A stretch of DNA of 32,570 bases. It comes from an uncultured Actinomycetes bacterium. GTDB taxonomy: Bacteria; Actinomycetota; Actinomycetes; Nanopelagicales; Nanopelagicaceae. The stretch is taken from assembly GCA_903844115.1 (NCBI GenBank), contig CAIMSI010000092.1, positions 1 to 32,570 of the forward strand, read 5' to 3'. A model generated the notes under the pieces. The model made no database searches. It was given only the letters and a program-made list of their open reading frames with translations, and was not told the origin of the DNA. Position 1 is the first letter of the stretch. Every line of letters begins with the position of its first letter. The translations under genes and the position numbers were made by a program. Shown piece by piece: positions 7,716 to 16,486 of the stretch.

Positions 7716-9995
7716 TTAGGCGATGGCGGTAGCTGCGCGACGCGCGCGAACCATTTGAGCGATGATGAGAAGCGCTGCGACGGTTGCGATTGCGTGGTTG
7801 ATGGTTGAGTGACCACCGAGTGCGAAGCTGACGATTGCTGGGGTAATCAAAACTGCAACAAGGTTCATGACCTTGATGAGTGGGTTGATTGCTGGACCAG
7901 CGGTGTCTTTGAATGGATCTCCGACAGTGTCACCGACGATTGTTGCGTGGTGGGAATCGCTTCCCTTTCCGCCGTGGTGTCCATCTTCGATCATCTTCTT
8001 TGCGTTATCCCATGCTCCACCAGAGTTAGAGAGGAATACGGCCATCAGTGTTCCTGTGCCGATTGCGCCGGCAAGATATGCACCGAGTGCGCCTACGCCA
8101 AGACCAAAGCCAACTGCAATTGGTGCCATGACTGCGAGCAGTCCTGGTGTTGCAAGTTCACGAAGTGAATCGCGTGTGCAGATGTCAACGACTAGGCCGT
8201 ACTCAGGCTTTTCTGTGCCCTTCATGATTCCAGGATGCTTTTCAAATTGGCGACGAACTTCAACGACAACTGCGCCTGCTGCTCTGCTTACTGCGTTGAT
8301 TGCAAGTCCAGAGAACATAAAGACAACTGCAGCGCCAAGGATAAGACCGACGAGGTTGCGTGGGTTTGCAACGTCGAGGATTCCTTGGAATTGAAGATCA
8401 GCTGTTGTTACACCTGAATCTTTTACAGCCTTCACGATTGCTTCGGTGAATGCGCCGAACAGCGCTGTTGCGGCTAATACTGCTGTTGCGATCGCAATAC
8501 CTTTAGTAATCGCCTTTGTTGTGTTACCAACAGCGTCGAGTCCTGTAAGGATTGTTGCGCCTTCACCCTTAACATCGCCAGACATTTCAGCAATGCCTTG
8601 TGCGTTATCAGAGATAGGTCCGAAGGTATCCATTGCAACTATCACGCCTACTGTTGTGAGAAGGCCTGTTCCAGCAAGTGATACTGCGAAGAGAGATAGG
8701 ACGATGGAGCCTTGTCCGAGGAGGTATGCAGCAAGAACGCCACCAGCGATGAGCATGGCGGAAAATACTGCTGATTCAAAGCCTACGGAGATACCAGCCA
8801 GAATGACTGTTGCGGCGCCTGTCTTAGAGGATGCAGCGACATCGTTTACTGGGCGCTTGCCAACTTCAGTGAAGAAGCCGGTGAGAACTTGAATTGCGGC
8901 AGCGAGTGCAATACCAATCAATACTGCGCCGAGCGCGAGTACGCGTGGATTGACGTTTGTTGCTGCTGCTGGATCTAATCCTTCAAGAAGCTTCATTGAA
9001 TTAGGCAAGTAAGAATATGTTGCGAATCCGACCAATACTGCGCTGATGATTGCAGAGAGGAAGAATGAGCGGTTGATTGCTTGCATTGCGCTACGGTCTG
9101 TAGAACGCAGGCGAGTAATGAAGATACCGATGATTGCGGTGACGATTCCGATTGCAGGAACGATCAATGGGAAAATCAAACCAGCGTTACCAAATCCTGC
9201 TTTACCGAGGATCAAAGCTGCGACAAGTGTTACTGCGTAGCTTTCAAATAGGTCTGCTGCCATACCGGCGCAGTCACCAACGTTATCTCCCACGTTATCT
9301 GCAATTGTTGCAGCGTTACGTGGGTCATCTTCTGGAATATTTTTTTCAACTTTACCGACGAGGTCCGCGCCGACGTCAGCAGCCTTTGTGAAGATACCTC
9401 CACCAACGCGCATAAACATTGCAAGCATTGCCGCGCCGAAACCGAAACCTTCAAGAACAGATGGTGCGTTCTCGCGGTAGATAACGACAACGATTCCTGC
9501 GCCAAGAAGTCCAAGGCCAACTGTTGTCATGCCGACAACGCCACCTGTACGGAAAGCAATCTTGACTGCGCGTTCTGCGCTCTTTTGACGAGCGGCTTCA
9601 GCAACGCGCACGTTTGCACGAACTGCGAGCCACATACCGTTGTAACCAACGAAAGCGGAGAATCCTGCGCCGACGAGGAAGAAGATTGATCGACCGATTC
9701 GGATATCTGCTGCGCCAGGCAGGGCGAAGAGAACCACGAAGACGATTGCGACGAAGTAGGAAAGTGTTTTGAATTGGCGGTTGAGATAGGCAGCTGCGCC
9801 TTCTTGTACCGCGCTGGCGATCTCCTTCATCTTCTCAGTTCCTTCATCGTGTGAAAGGACTTGAGCGCGAAGGCCCCAGGCAATTGCCAGGGCGATGAGA
9901 GCGATGCCGAGGACTACGTATACGTAGATCAGATTTGTGCCGGTCACTTGGACCGCGCTGGTTTCAGCTTTTAAGCGAGTTAAGGTGTTGAACAC
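7716..9995 (-). CDS. hppA: Membrane-bound H+-translocating pyrophosphatase, K+-independent type
   Basis: GGGIFTKAADVGADLVGKVEKNIPEDDPRNAATIADNVGDNVGDCAGMAADLFESY; GNTTKAITKG; SNSGGAWDNAKKMIEDG...HHATIVGDTVGDPFKDTAGPAINPLIKVMNL. GTG start. Confidence 0.97.
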   Translation of the reverse strand: MFNTLTRLKAETSAVQVTGTNLIYVYVVLGIALIALAIAWGLRAQVLSHDEGTEKMKEIASAVQEGAAAYLNRQFKTLSYFVAIVFVVLFALPGAADIRIGRSIFFLVGAGFSAFVGYNGMWLAVRANVRVAEAARQKSAERAVKIAFRTGGVVGMTTVGLGLLGAGIVVVIYRENAPSVLEGFGFGAAMLAMFMRVGGGIFTKAADVGADLVGKVEKNIPEDDPRNAATIADNVGDNVGDCAGMAADLFESYAVTLVAALILGKAGFGNAGLIFPLIVPAIGIVTAIIGIFITRLRSTDRSAMQAINRSFFLSAIISAVLVGFATYSYLPNSMKLLEGLDPAAATNVNPRVLALGAVLIGIALAAAIQVLTGFFTEVGKRPVNDVAASSKTGAATVILAGISVGFESAVFSAMLIAGGVLAAYLLGQGSIVLSLFAVSLAGTGLLTTVGVIVAMDTFGPISDNAQGIAEMSGDVKGEGATILTGLDAVGNTTKAITKGIAIATAVLAATALFGAFTEAIVKAVKDSGVTTADLQFQGILDVANPRNLVGLILGAAVVFMFSGLAINAVSRAAGAVVVEVRRQFEKHPGIMKGTEKPEYGLVVDICTRDSLRELATPGLLAVMAPIAVGFGLGVGALGAYLAGAIGTGTLMAVFLSNSGGAWDNAKKMIEDGHHGGKGSDSHHATIVGDTVGDPFKDTAGPAINPLIKVMNLVAVLITPAIVSFALGGHSTINHAIATVAALLIIAQMVRARRAATAIA

Positions 9996-10175
9996 GTGGA
10001 AAGACTCCTCAATGAGTTCCGTTTTTCTAGATTAAGTACGAGCCTGCTTCTCTAGTGGCCAGGCCGGTCACGTGCGACCTGCATAGGTTAGGGGCTGGGC
10101 GGGGCTTTTTACAATAAATAGGTATGTGAGTTTGCAGGCGGGCCGATTTTGAAATCTGGCTGGCTGCCCGGTAGG

Positions 10176-10241
10176 GTTACGTAACGATTCGATATATCGG
10201 AAAAGGCATATATTCGATATATTCGATATATTCGATATATG
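10176..10241. promoter_or_regulatory. Palindrome/tandem-repeat cluster upstream of padR-ino1, candidate operator
   Basis: GTTACGTAAC (10176-10185), CGATATATCG (10190-10199), and three tandem ATATATTCG units within CATATATTCGATATATTCGATATATTCGATATATG (10207-10241), about 40 bp before the padR GTG. Confidence 0.5.
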
Positions 10242-10281
10242 CGCCTCATCCAAGCAGCAAGGGAAGGAAAGGTGGTTTTGA

Positions 10282-10836
10282 GTGCGCTCTAAGAGTGAAA
10301 CCCTCGAATTCGCCATCCTCGGGCTCTTGGCTCAGGGGCCTTTGCATGGGTATGAGCTGCGCAAGCGGATCATGACCATCTTCGGACCTTTTCGTGGTTT
10401 GGCCTTCTCTGTTCTCTATCCCCAACTTCATCGAATGTTGGAGGGCGGAACGATTCAAGAGATGGAAAGTGAAAACCCGGTCGGACGCTCTCGTCGCAAG
10501 CGAATTGTTTATGCAATCACGGGCGCCGGTAAAACTAAATTTGAATCTTCTGTAACGCTCACCGATCCACAAACGTGGGACGACGAGAATTTTGAAATTC
10601 GCTTTGCTTTCTTTGGACCAACACCTGTCGGTAGTCGTCTTCGCATTCTTGAAGGTCGCCTACGCCGCCTGACTGAAAAGTCAGCGCTGCTTCGTTCAGA
10701 TCTTGAAAGTTCACAGGAAACAGCAGGTGGAAAAGATAAGTACCTCACTGAATGGCGCCGTCATTCTTTGGATGCTGCCGATCGAGAAATCGCTTGGTTG
10801 CAAGACATGATAAAGATCGAAAGGAAATCTGCGTGA
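10282..10836 (+). CDS. PadR-family transcriptional regulator
   Basis: [51 protein letters not shown]: PadR winged-helix N-terminus. GTG start. Confidence 0.9.
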   Translation: MRSKSETLEFAILGLLAQGPLHGYELRKRIMTIFGPFRGLAFSVLYPQLHRMLEGGTIQEMESENPVGRSRRKRIVYAITGAGKTKFESSVTLTDPQTWDDENFEIRFAFFGPTPVGSRLRILEGRLRRLTEKSALLRSDLESSQETAGGKDKYLTEWRRHSLDAADREIAWLQDMIKIERKSA

Positions 10837-11921
10837 CCAATAATAAAGAGATCCGCGTTGCGATCGTTGGCGTGGGTAACTGCGCGAACTCACTCGTTCA
10901 AGGCGTTACTTACTACAAAGATGCATCACCAACGGATGAGATCCCTGGCCTCATGCATACTGTCCTTGGTGGATATCACGTGCGCGACGTTAACTTCGTT
11001 GCTGCTTTCGACGTTGATTCCAAGAAGGTCGGTCTTGATCTTGCTGATGCAATCTGGGCGAGTGAAAACAACACCATTAAATTTGCGACAGTTCCTCAGT
11101 ACAACGTAAAGGTACAACGCGGAACAACACTTGACGGTCTTGGCCGTTACTACCGCGAGACCATCACTGAATCAACAGAGGCTCCGGTAGATATCGTTGC
11201 TGTTCTTAAGGAACGCAAGGTTGATGTACTTGTTTGCTACCTTCCTGTTGGATCTGAAGATGCAGCAAAGTTCTACGCACAATGCGCACTTGATGCGGGC
11301 GTAGGTTTCGTTAACGCTCTTCCTGTATTTATCGCTTCTGACCCTGTGTGGGCAAAGAAGTTCACAGATGCAAACCTTCCAATCGTCGGAGATGACATCA
11401 AGTCACAGGTTGGTGCGACTATCACCCACCGCGTACTTGCTCACCTTTTCCGCGATCGTGGAGTGCACTTGGATCGCACACTTCAGCTCAATGTTGGCGG
11501 AAACATGGACTTTAAGAACATGTTGGAACGCGATCGCCTTGAGTCAAAGAAAATCTCAAAGACTGGTTCTGTAACGTCTCAAATCGATTACGACATGGGC
11601 GAAAAGAATGTTCACATCGGACCTTCTGATTACATCCCATGGCTTGATGATCGCAAGTGGGCATATGTTCGCCTCGAGGGCCGTGCTTTTGGTGACGTTC
11701 CTTTGAACCTTGAATACAAGCTCGAAGTTTGGGATTCGCCAAACTCAGCTGGTGTAATCATTGACGCTGTTCGTTGCGCAAAGCTTGCAATGGACCGCGG
11801 AATCGGTGGACCACTTACTTCTCCATCTTCATACTTCATGAAGACTCCACCAGTTCAATTCACTGATGACCAAGCTCGCGTCAAGACTGAAGAATTCATT
11901 TCAGGCGCCGCTGAGCGTTAA
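10833..11921 (+). CDS. ino1: Inositol-1-phosphate (inositol-3-phosphate) synthase
   Basis: [28 protein letters not shown]...; [57 protein letters not shown] start overlaps padR stop (GTGA); the longer ORF from 10752 is an upstream extension. Confidence 0.95.
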   Translation: MTNNKEIRVAIVGVGNCANSLVQGVTYYKDASPTDEIPGLMHTVLGGYHVRDVNFVAAFDVDSKKVGLDLADAIWASENNTIKFATVPQYNVKVQRGTTLDGLGRYYRETITESTEAPVDIVAVLKERKVDVLVCYLPVGSEDAAKFYAQCALDAGVGFVNALPVFIASDPVWAKKFTDANLPIVGDDIKSQVGATITHRVLAHLFRDRGVHLDRTLQLNVGGNMDFKNMLERDRLESKKISKTGSVTSQIDYDMGEKNVHIGPSDYIPWLDDRKWAYVRLEGRAFGDVPLNLEYKLEVWDSPNSAGVIIDAVRCAKLAMDRGIGGPLTSPSSYFMKTPPVQFTDDQARVKTEEFISGAAER

Positions 11922-11935
11922 TCATTAAATAAAAA

Positions 11936-11968
11936 TACCCCGCTAAGAAATTGGCGGGGTTTTTTATT
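11936..11968 (+). terminator. Rho-independent terminator downstream of ino1
   Basis: CCCCGC (11938-11943) / GCGGGG (11954-11959) stem followed by a TTTTTTT run. Confidence 0.85.
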
Positions 11969-11988
11969 GCACAAATATGTTGGTGGGC

Positions 11989-13440
11989 TTAACTCGAGCA
12001 AGTGGTTGATGAACCAGCTTTCCCGGTAAGCAAATAATTATCTACGATTGAATCCACGCATTTGTTTCCACGGTTATGTCCAGTATGACCTTCTCCATTA
12101 AATGTGATTAAGGTGCTTCCAGTAAAGATAGTGGCCAGCTTGCCCGCCCACGCGTATGGAGTCGCTGGATCTTTGGTAACTCCGATAATGATGATTGGTG
12201 TTGTCTGAATCTTTGTCATTGCTGGTTTTACTGGTTGTTTGTGTTTCCAATATTTACACGCCAAACCTGCGTATGTTAAATATGGTCCAAAGATTGGTGC
12301 AACTTTTTTCAATTGCGCGCCATCTATTGTCATTTGAGCAACGGTGCGATTTTCCGCCAAATCAAGACAGCCGATGACTTGGGAGATGTCGTTTTCGTTT
12401 GTGTAATGGCCTGCAGCGTCGCGAGAGTTATAGGAATCAGCCAATTCAAAAAGTGGACGTGGGTTACCATCTTTAATGGCCGCGCTCAGGGCCGTTGCAA
12501 GATCTTGCCAACCGGTTTTGTTGTCGTACAAAGTTGCTGCAATTCCAACAATAGCGACCGAAGAGGTTAATTTCCGCCCGTTGGGGAGTGTGAGTGGTTT
12601 GACGTGAAGTGAATTAAGAAATTTCAGGATATCTTTTTGTGAATATGTTTTATATTTTTTAGTGAAGTCAATGAGGGCGTTTTCAAATGCTGTTGCTTGA
12701 ATAAGATTTTGCTCGGCATTTGTTGCGTTCGGATCAATGGCTCCGTCTAGAACAAACTTTCCAACTTTTGTTGGGTAGAGGGCTGCGTAAAGTGTCCCGA
12801 GAAATGAGCCGTAACTCTTGCCAAGATAATTGAGTTTGGGTTCTTTCAATAGGCCCCTGAGCAACTCCATATCCTTTGCCGCTTCAACAGATCCGTAATG
12901 ACCAATTTTTGGGCCAGCATTTTTCGCACACGCAGCCGCGAAATATTTCGCTTGTGAGAGCAATGTATTTAAATCATTTTTTGTATAAACCGTAGTGTCG
13001 GTGGCGATGTATGTATCTTCTTCTTTATCTGTAAGGCAGCGCGTAGGTTGAGATTGGCCGACACCTCGCGGATCAAAACCAAGAATGTCATAGCGCGATG
13101 TGATGGCTGTGGAAACAACTTGTGTTGCCGCTTGAGCATAATCAACAGCCGAACCACCCGGGCCACCAGGATTAACAAAAAGTGTTCCGATGCGATTTTT
13201 CTTATCGGTTGCTAGGTATCGTGATACGTAAAGAGTGAATGTGTTTGCATCAATCGCGTTGTAATCCATGGGCACTTTAAATGTTGTGCACTGCAAATTA
13301 TCTCCGCAAGATTCCCAATTTAATTTCTGCTGTTGGAATTTTGCGATAGGCGAGGTTGCTTGCGAAGGTACGGCGTATACGAGTGCCATCGTGATAATCA
13401 GGGCGCTCACAATGGAGCCCCGCCTACGCATGCTTCTCAT
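11989..13440 (-). CDS. Secreted alpha/beta hydrolase, TAP-like (tripeptidyl aminopeptidase family)
   Basis: Signal peptide-like N-terminus (IVSALIITMALVYAVPSQA), GTLFVNPGGPGGSAVDYA, YDILGFDPRGVGQSQPTRC, nucleophile elbow GKSYGS, C-terminal DPATPYAWAGKLA...GHTGHNRGNKCVDSIVDNYL. Confidence 0.88.
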   Translation of the reverse strand: MRSMRRRGSIVSALIITMALVYAVPSQATSPIAKFQQQKLNWESCGDNLQCTTFKVPMDYNAIDANTFTLYVSRYLATDKKNRIGTLFVNPGGPGGSAVDYAQAATQVVSTAITSRYDILGFDPRGVGQSQPTRCLTDKEEDTYIATDTTVYTKNDLNTLLSQAKYFAAACAKNAGPKIGHYGSVEAAKDMELLRGLLKEPKLNYLGKSYGSFLGTLYAALYPTKVGKFVLDGAIDPNATNAEQNLIQATAFENALIDFTKKYKTYSQKDILKFLNSLHVKPLTLPNGRKLTSSVAIVGIAATLYDNKTGWQDLATALSAAIKDGNPRPLFELADSYNSRDAAGHYTNENDISQVIGCLDLAENRTVAQMTIDGAQLKKVAPIFGPYLTYAGLACKYWKHKQPVKPAMTKIQTTPIIIIGVTKDPATPYAWAGKLATIFTGSTLITFNGEGHTGHNRGNKCVDSIVDNYLLTGKAGSSTTCSS

Positions 13441-13488
13441 GATTCGTACAGTCTAGTTTTTTAGAGCGAGCCCGGTACGATATGACCA

Positions 13489-14121
13489 ATGAATATTTGG
13501 ACAGCCCAAGGGGCGATTAATACGTTCGGCTTAGCCGGCATTTTTGCAATTCTCTTCCTGGAGACTGGGCTTCCGTTGGTTCTTGGCCTACCTGGGGATT
13601 CACTCCTCTTTATTGCTGGGGTCGCGGCGTCGGGAACTGGAACGGCTATCCACCTCAAGATTTCGATGCCTGCGCTGGCAATCGGGGCTCCGCTGTTTGC
13701 GATTGCTGGATCCCAACTCGGTCATTGGCTTGGAATTAAGTACGGCGTGAAGTTATTCCAAAAGGAAGATTCTAAATATTTCAATCCATCTCGTCTTCGC
13801 TCCATGGAAAAGTGGATGGCTAAATATGGATACGGCAAGATGATTTTCCTTGGCCGTTTTATTCCAGTTGTGCGTCACCTGGTAAATCCGGTGGCAGGTA
13901 TTTTAGAGATGCCTCACAAGAAGTTCTTTATGTGGAATGTGGTGAGCGCCCTCGTGTGGACGGAAGGATTTATTTGGGGCGGGTATTGGATTGGTGAGAG
14001 CCTGAAGGGTTCTGTTGATCAATACATTGTTCCGATTGTTGCCGTGATTGTTGTTGTCTCAGTGGCTCCAATCGCGTGGGAAGTCATCAAAGAATGGCGT
14101 ACGCGCAAGCACCTTTCCTAG
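13489..14121 (+). CDS. DedA family integral membrane protein
   Basis: FLETGLPLVLGLPGDSLLFIAG ... MIFLGRFIPVVRHLVNPVAGILEMPHKKFFMWNVVSALVW, typical DedA motifs. Confidence 0.9.
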   Translation: MNIWTAQGAINTFGLAGIFAILFLETGLPLVLGLPGDSLLFIAGVAASGTGTAIHLKISMPALAIGAPLFAIAGSQLGHWLGIKYGVKLFQKEDSKYFNPSRLRSMEKWMAKYGYGKMIFLGRFIPVVRHLVNPVAGILEMPHKKFFMWNVVSALVWTEGFIWGGYWIGESLKGSVDQYIVPIVAVIVVVSVAPIAWEVIKEWRTRKHLS

Positions 14122-14130
14122 GACTGAAAA

Positions 14131-14664
14131 TTAAAGACCGAGGTCGGTGAGTGAATAAGCAAATTTATATTCAAGGTTGTTTTCTTTAAGTAATGGCGCT
14201 GCGCCTCTTTCAACAATTGTGGCTACGCCAACAACGATTGCGCCTGCTTCGAGAAGTGCTTCTACTGCCGTCATAACTGATCCGCCCGTGGTTGAAGTAT
14301 CTTCAACGGCGAGGACGCGCTTTCCTTTGACATCTGGTCCTTCAATGCGGCGTTGTAATCCGTGGGCTTTTTCTGCTTTGCGAACTACGAAGGCATCGAG
14401 TTTGCGGCCTTGGCGAGATGCAACGTGCATCATTGCTGTGGCAACTGGATCTGCGCCAAGTGTTAATCCGCCAACTGCTTCATAATCCCAATCTTTTGTA
14501 ACTTCGAGCATTACTTCCCCAACAAGTGGGGCTGCTTCACTATCGAGTGTGATGCGGCGAAGGTCCACGTAATAATCTGCTTCTTTGCCCGACGAGAGAA
14601 TAACTTTGCCATGAACCACGGCCTTTTTAAGTATCTGCTCTTTGAGATTATCGCGTGAAGTCAT
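14131..14664 (-). CDS. pyrE: Orotate phosphoribosyltransferase
   Basis: SGKEADYYVDLRRITLDSEAAPLVGEVM, GLTLGADPVATAM, PRPP motif VLAVEDTSTTGGSV. Confidence 0.95.
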   Translation of the reverse strand: MTSRDNLKEQILKKAVVHGKVILSSGKEADYYVDLRRITLDSEAAPLVGEVMLEVTKDWDYEAVGGLTLGADPVATAMMHVASRQGRKLDAFVVRKAEKAHGLQRRIEGPDVKGKRVLAVEDTSTTGGSVMTAVEALLEAGAIVVGVATIVERGAAPLLKENNLEYKFAYSLTDLGL

Positions 14665-14680
14665 GTGTGAATCCTAGCCT

Positions 14681-15073
14681 CTACTCTTTTGGATATACGA
14701 CGATGGTCTGTTGTGTGCGTTTTACAAGTGCTTTAGGTGGATTAGCTTCGATGAGCGCATCAACTTCTGTGCGAAGTTTTGCTACTTCGATTGCCATATT
14801 CGCTACAGCACTTTCCAGCTCCATGATGCGTTTGATTCCTGCAAGGTTTACACCTTCACCGACAAGGCGTTGAATATTTCGAAGGGAAGCAATATCGCGC
14901 AATGAATAGCGGCGTCCGCGACCAGAAGCGCGACCTGGTGTGACAAGCCCCAAGCGATCGTATTGACGAAGAGTTTGCGGGTGCATTCCTGATAACTCAG
15001 AGGCAATAGAAATTACATAAACTGCTTCATCGGCTGAGATTTGATTCTCGTCCTCGTTAGAAATATTTGTCAT
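14681..15073 (-). CDS. hspR: MerR-family heat-shock repressor HspR
   Basis: YVISIASELSGMHPQTLRQYDRLGLVTPGRASGRGRRYSLRDIASLRNIQRLVGEGVNLAGIKRIMELE; hydrophobic C-terminal tail QTIVVYPKE; downstream of dnaJ with ATGA overlap. Confidence 0.93.
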   Translation of the reverse strand: MTNISNEDENQISADEAVYVISIASELSGMHPQTLRQYDRLGLVTPGRASGRGRRYSLRDIASLRNIQRLVGEGVNLAGIKRIMELESAVANMAIEVAKLRTEVDALIEANPPKALVKRTQQTIVVYPKE

Positions 15074-15975
15074 GCTTGAGACCTTTGTTTAAGTTCTGCG
15101 CGCGGATCGAATTCTTTTGTTGCTTCCGCAAAATCTTCAAGTGCTTGTTTTGCTTTAGCATCCACACGTTGTGGAACTTGGACATCGATAGTAAGAATCA
15201 AATCACCTTGCTCGTGATTACGGTTGATGCCTTGGCCTTTAATCTTTAGTTTTTTTCCGTTTGGTGTTCCTGGGGCCAAACGTACTTTTACATCTTCACC
15301 ACTCATTGTCGGAACTGTGATATCCGCACCTAGCGCTGCTTCAGTAAATGTGACGGGCAGAGTCATAAGTAAATTATTTTCTTCGCGCTTGAATAGTGCG
15401 TGTGGTGTCACGTTAACAACAATAAACAAATCACCGGGTCCACCATCTCCTGGTGCCCCGCGTCCCTTAAGTTTAATTTTTGCCCCATCTTTAATGCCAG
15501 CAGGAATGCGCGTTGTAAATGGGTCTACACCGGTGCGAATTGTGATTTCACTGCCGTATACAGAATCGCGAAAAGAGATTGTTGTTTGTGTTTGTAGATC
15601 TTGTCCCCGGCGAGGACCGCGGCCTCTGCCGCCGCCGAACAAGTCACCGAAGATGTCGTTGAAATCTCCGCCGCCTTGAAAGCCGCCTTGTGGAAATCCA
15701 CCCGGTTGCTGGAAGCCACCACGCGGCATACGGCCGGACTTAAGTGCATCGCGCATCTCATCGTATTCGGCGCGCTTTTTATCATCACTTAATACTTCAT
15801 AAGCCTCAGAAACATCCTTGAACTTCTCTTCAAGTTTCTTATCGCCTTTAGTTTTATCGGGATGAAGCTGGCGGGCCATTTTGCGATACTGCTTTTTTAC
15901 AGCATCAGCGTTATCTGATTTTTTGACGCCAAGGATCGCGTATAGGTCTTTCTCGTAGAGATCCTTGGCTGCCAT
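15070..15975 (-). CDS. dnaJ: J-domain co-chaperone (DnaJ/CbpA type, no zinc-finger)
   Basis: DLYAILGVKKSDNADAVKKQYRKMARQLHPDKTKGD with HPD motif, G/F-rich linker, substrate-binding C-terminal domains; no cysteine residues. Confidence 0.93.
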   Translation of the reverse strand: MAAKDLYEKDLYAILGVKKSDNADAVKKQYRKMARQLHPDKTKGDKKLEEKFKDVSEAYEVLSDDKKRAEYDEMRDALKSGRMPRGGFQQPGGFPQGGFQGGGDFNDIFGDLFGGGRGRGPRRGQDLQTQTTISFRDSVYGSEITIRTGVDPFTTRIPAGIKDGAKIKLKGRGAPGDGGPGDLFIVVNVTPHALFKREENNLLMTLPVTFTEAALGADITVPTMSGEDVKVRLAPGTPNGKKLKIKGQGINRNHEQGDLILTIDVQVPQRVDAKAKQALEDFAEATKEFDPRAELKQRSQA

Positions 15976-15988
15976 TTTTTATAGTTTC

Positions 15989-16486
15989 TTATTCGGGATC
16001 AGCGACTGCTACGCGAGCAGGGCGAATCACTCTCTCTTTGAATTTATATCCAGGTTGCAAAACTTTAATGACAGATGTTTCTTTTACATCAGGAGAAGTC
16101 TCGTGCATCAACGCTTCATGGACTTGTGGGTCAAAGGCAACGTTGATATCTGAAAACTTTGTTAATCCGATTTTTTCTGTGACGGCTAGGAGTTGATCGG
16201 CAACTGCTTTAAAGCCACCAGTTAACTCCCCGTGCTCTTCTGCGCGCTCGATGTTATCGAGTATAGGAAGAAGCTCAGTCATGATTAGCGCGAATGAAAG
16301 TTCGCGATCAATTATGCGATCACGATCGACACGCTTGCGGTAATTCGCGTATTCAGCTGTAAGTCTTTGAAGATCTTCTGTCAGGGAAGCAACAGGATCA
16401 GTTTCGATAGCAGCTAACGCTTCATCAACTGCAGCAGAGAGCTCCTCTTCGGAGCTCCCTTCTACAGGATTCTTAGATTCACTCAT
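15989..16486 (-). CDS. grpE: Nucleotide exchange factor GrpE
   Basis: DLQRLTAEYANYRKRVDRDR...LLPILDNIERAEEHGELTGGFKAVADQLLAV...FDPQVHEALM; located between dnaK and dnaJ. Confidence 0.95.
   Translation of the reverse strand: MSESKNPVEGSSEEELSAAVDEALAAIETDPVASLTEDLQRLTAEYANYRKRVDRDRIIDRELSFALIMTELLPILDNIERAEEHGELTGGFKAVADQLLAVTEKIGLTKFSDINVAFDPQVHEALMHETSPDVKETSVIKVLQPGYKFKERVIRPARVAVADPE

Noticed and set aside
7809-8892. Long plus-strand ORFs (119, 175, 148 aa) antisense to hppA
   Set aside because: Shadow ORFs of a strongly conserved, highly constrained hppA reading frame; no domain, no ribosome-binding site recognised.
10207-10241. Tandem repeat considered as a CRISPR-like or mobile-element terminal repeat
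   Set aside because: Units are only 9 bp and contiguous without spacers, next to a PadR gene; operator is a simpler explanation.
15224-15679. 151-aa antisense ORF over dnaJ
   Set aside because: Pro/Ser-rich antisense translation of the G/F-rich and C-terminal parts of dnaJ; no homology recognised.
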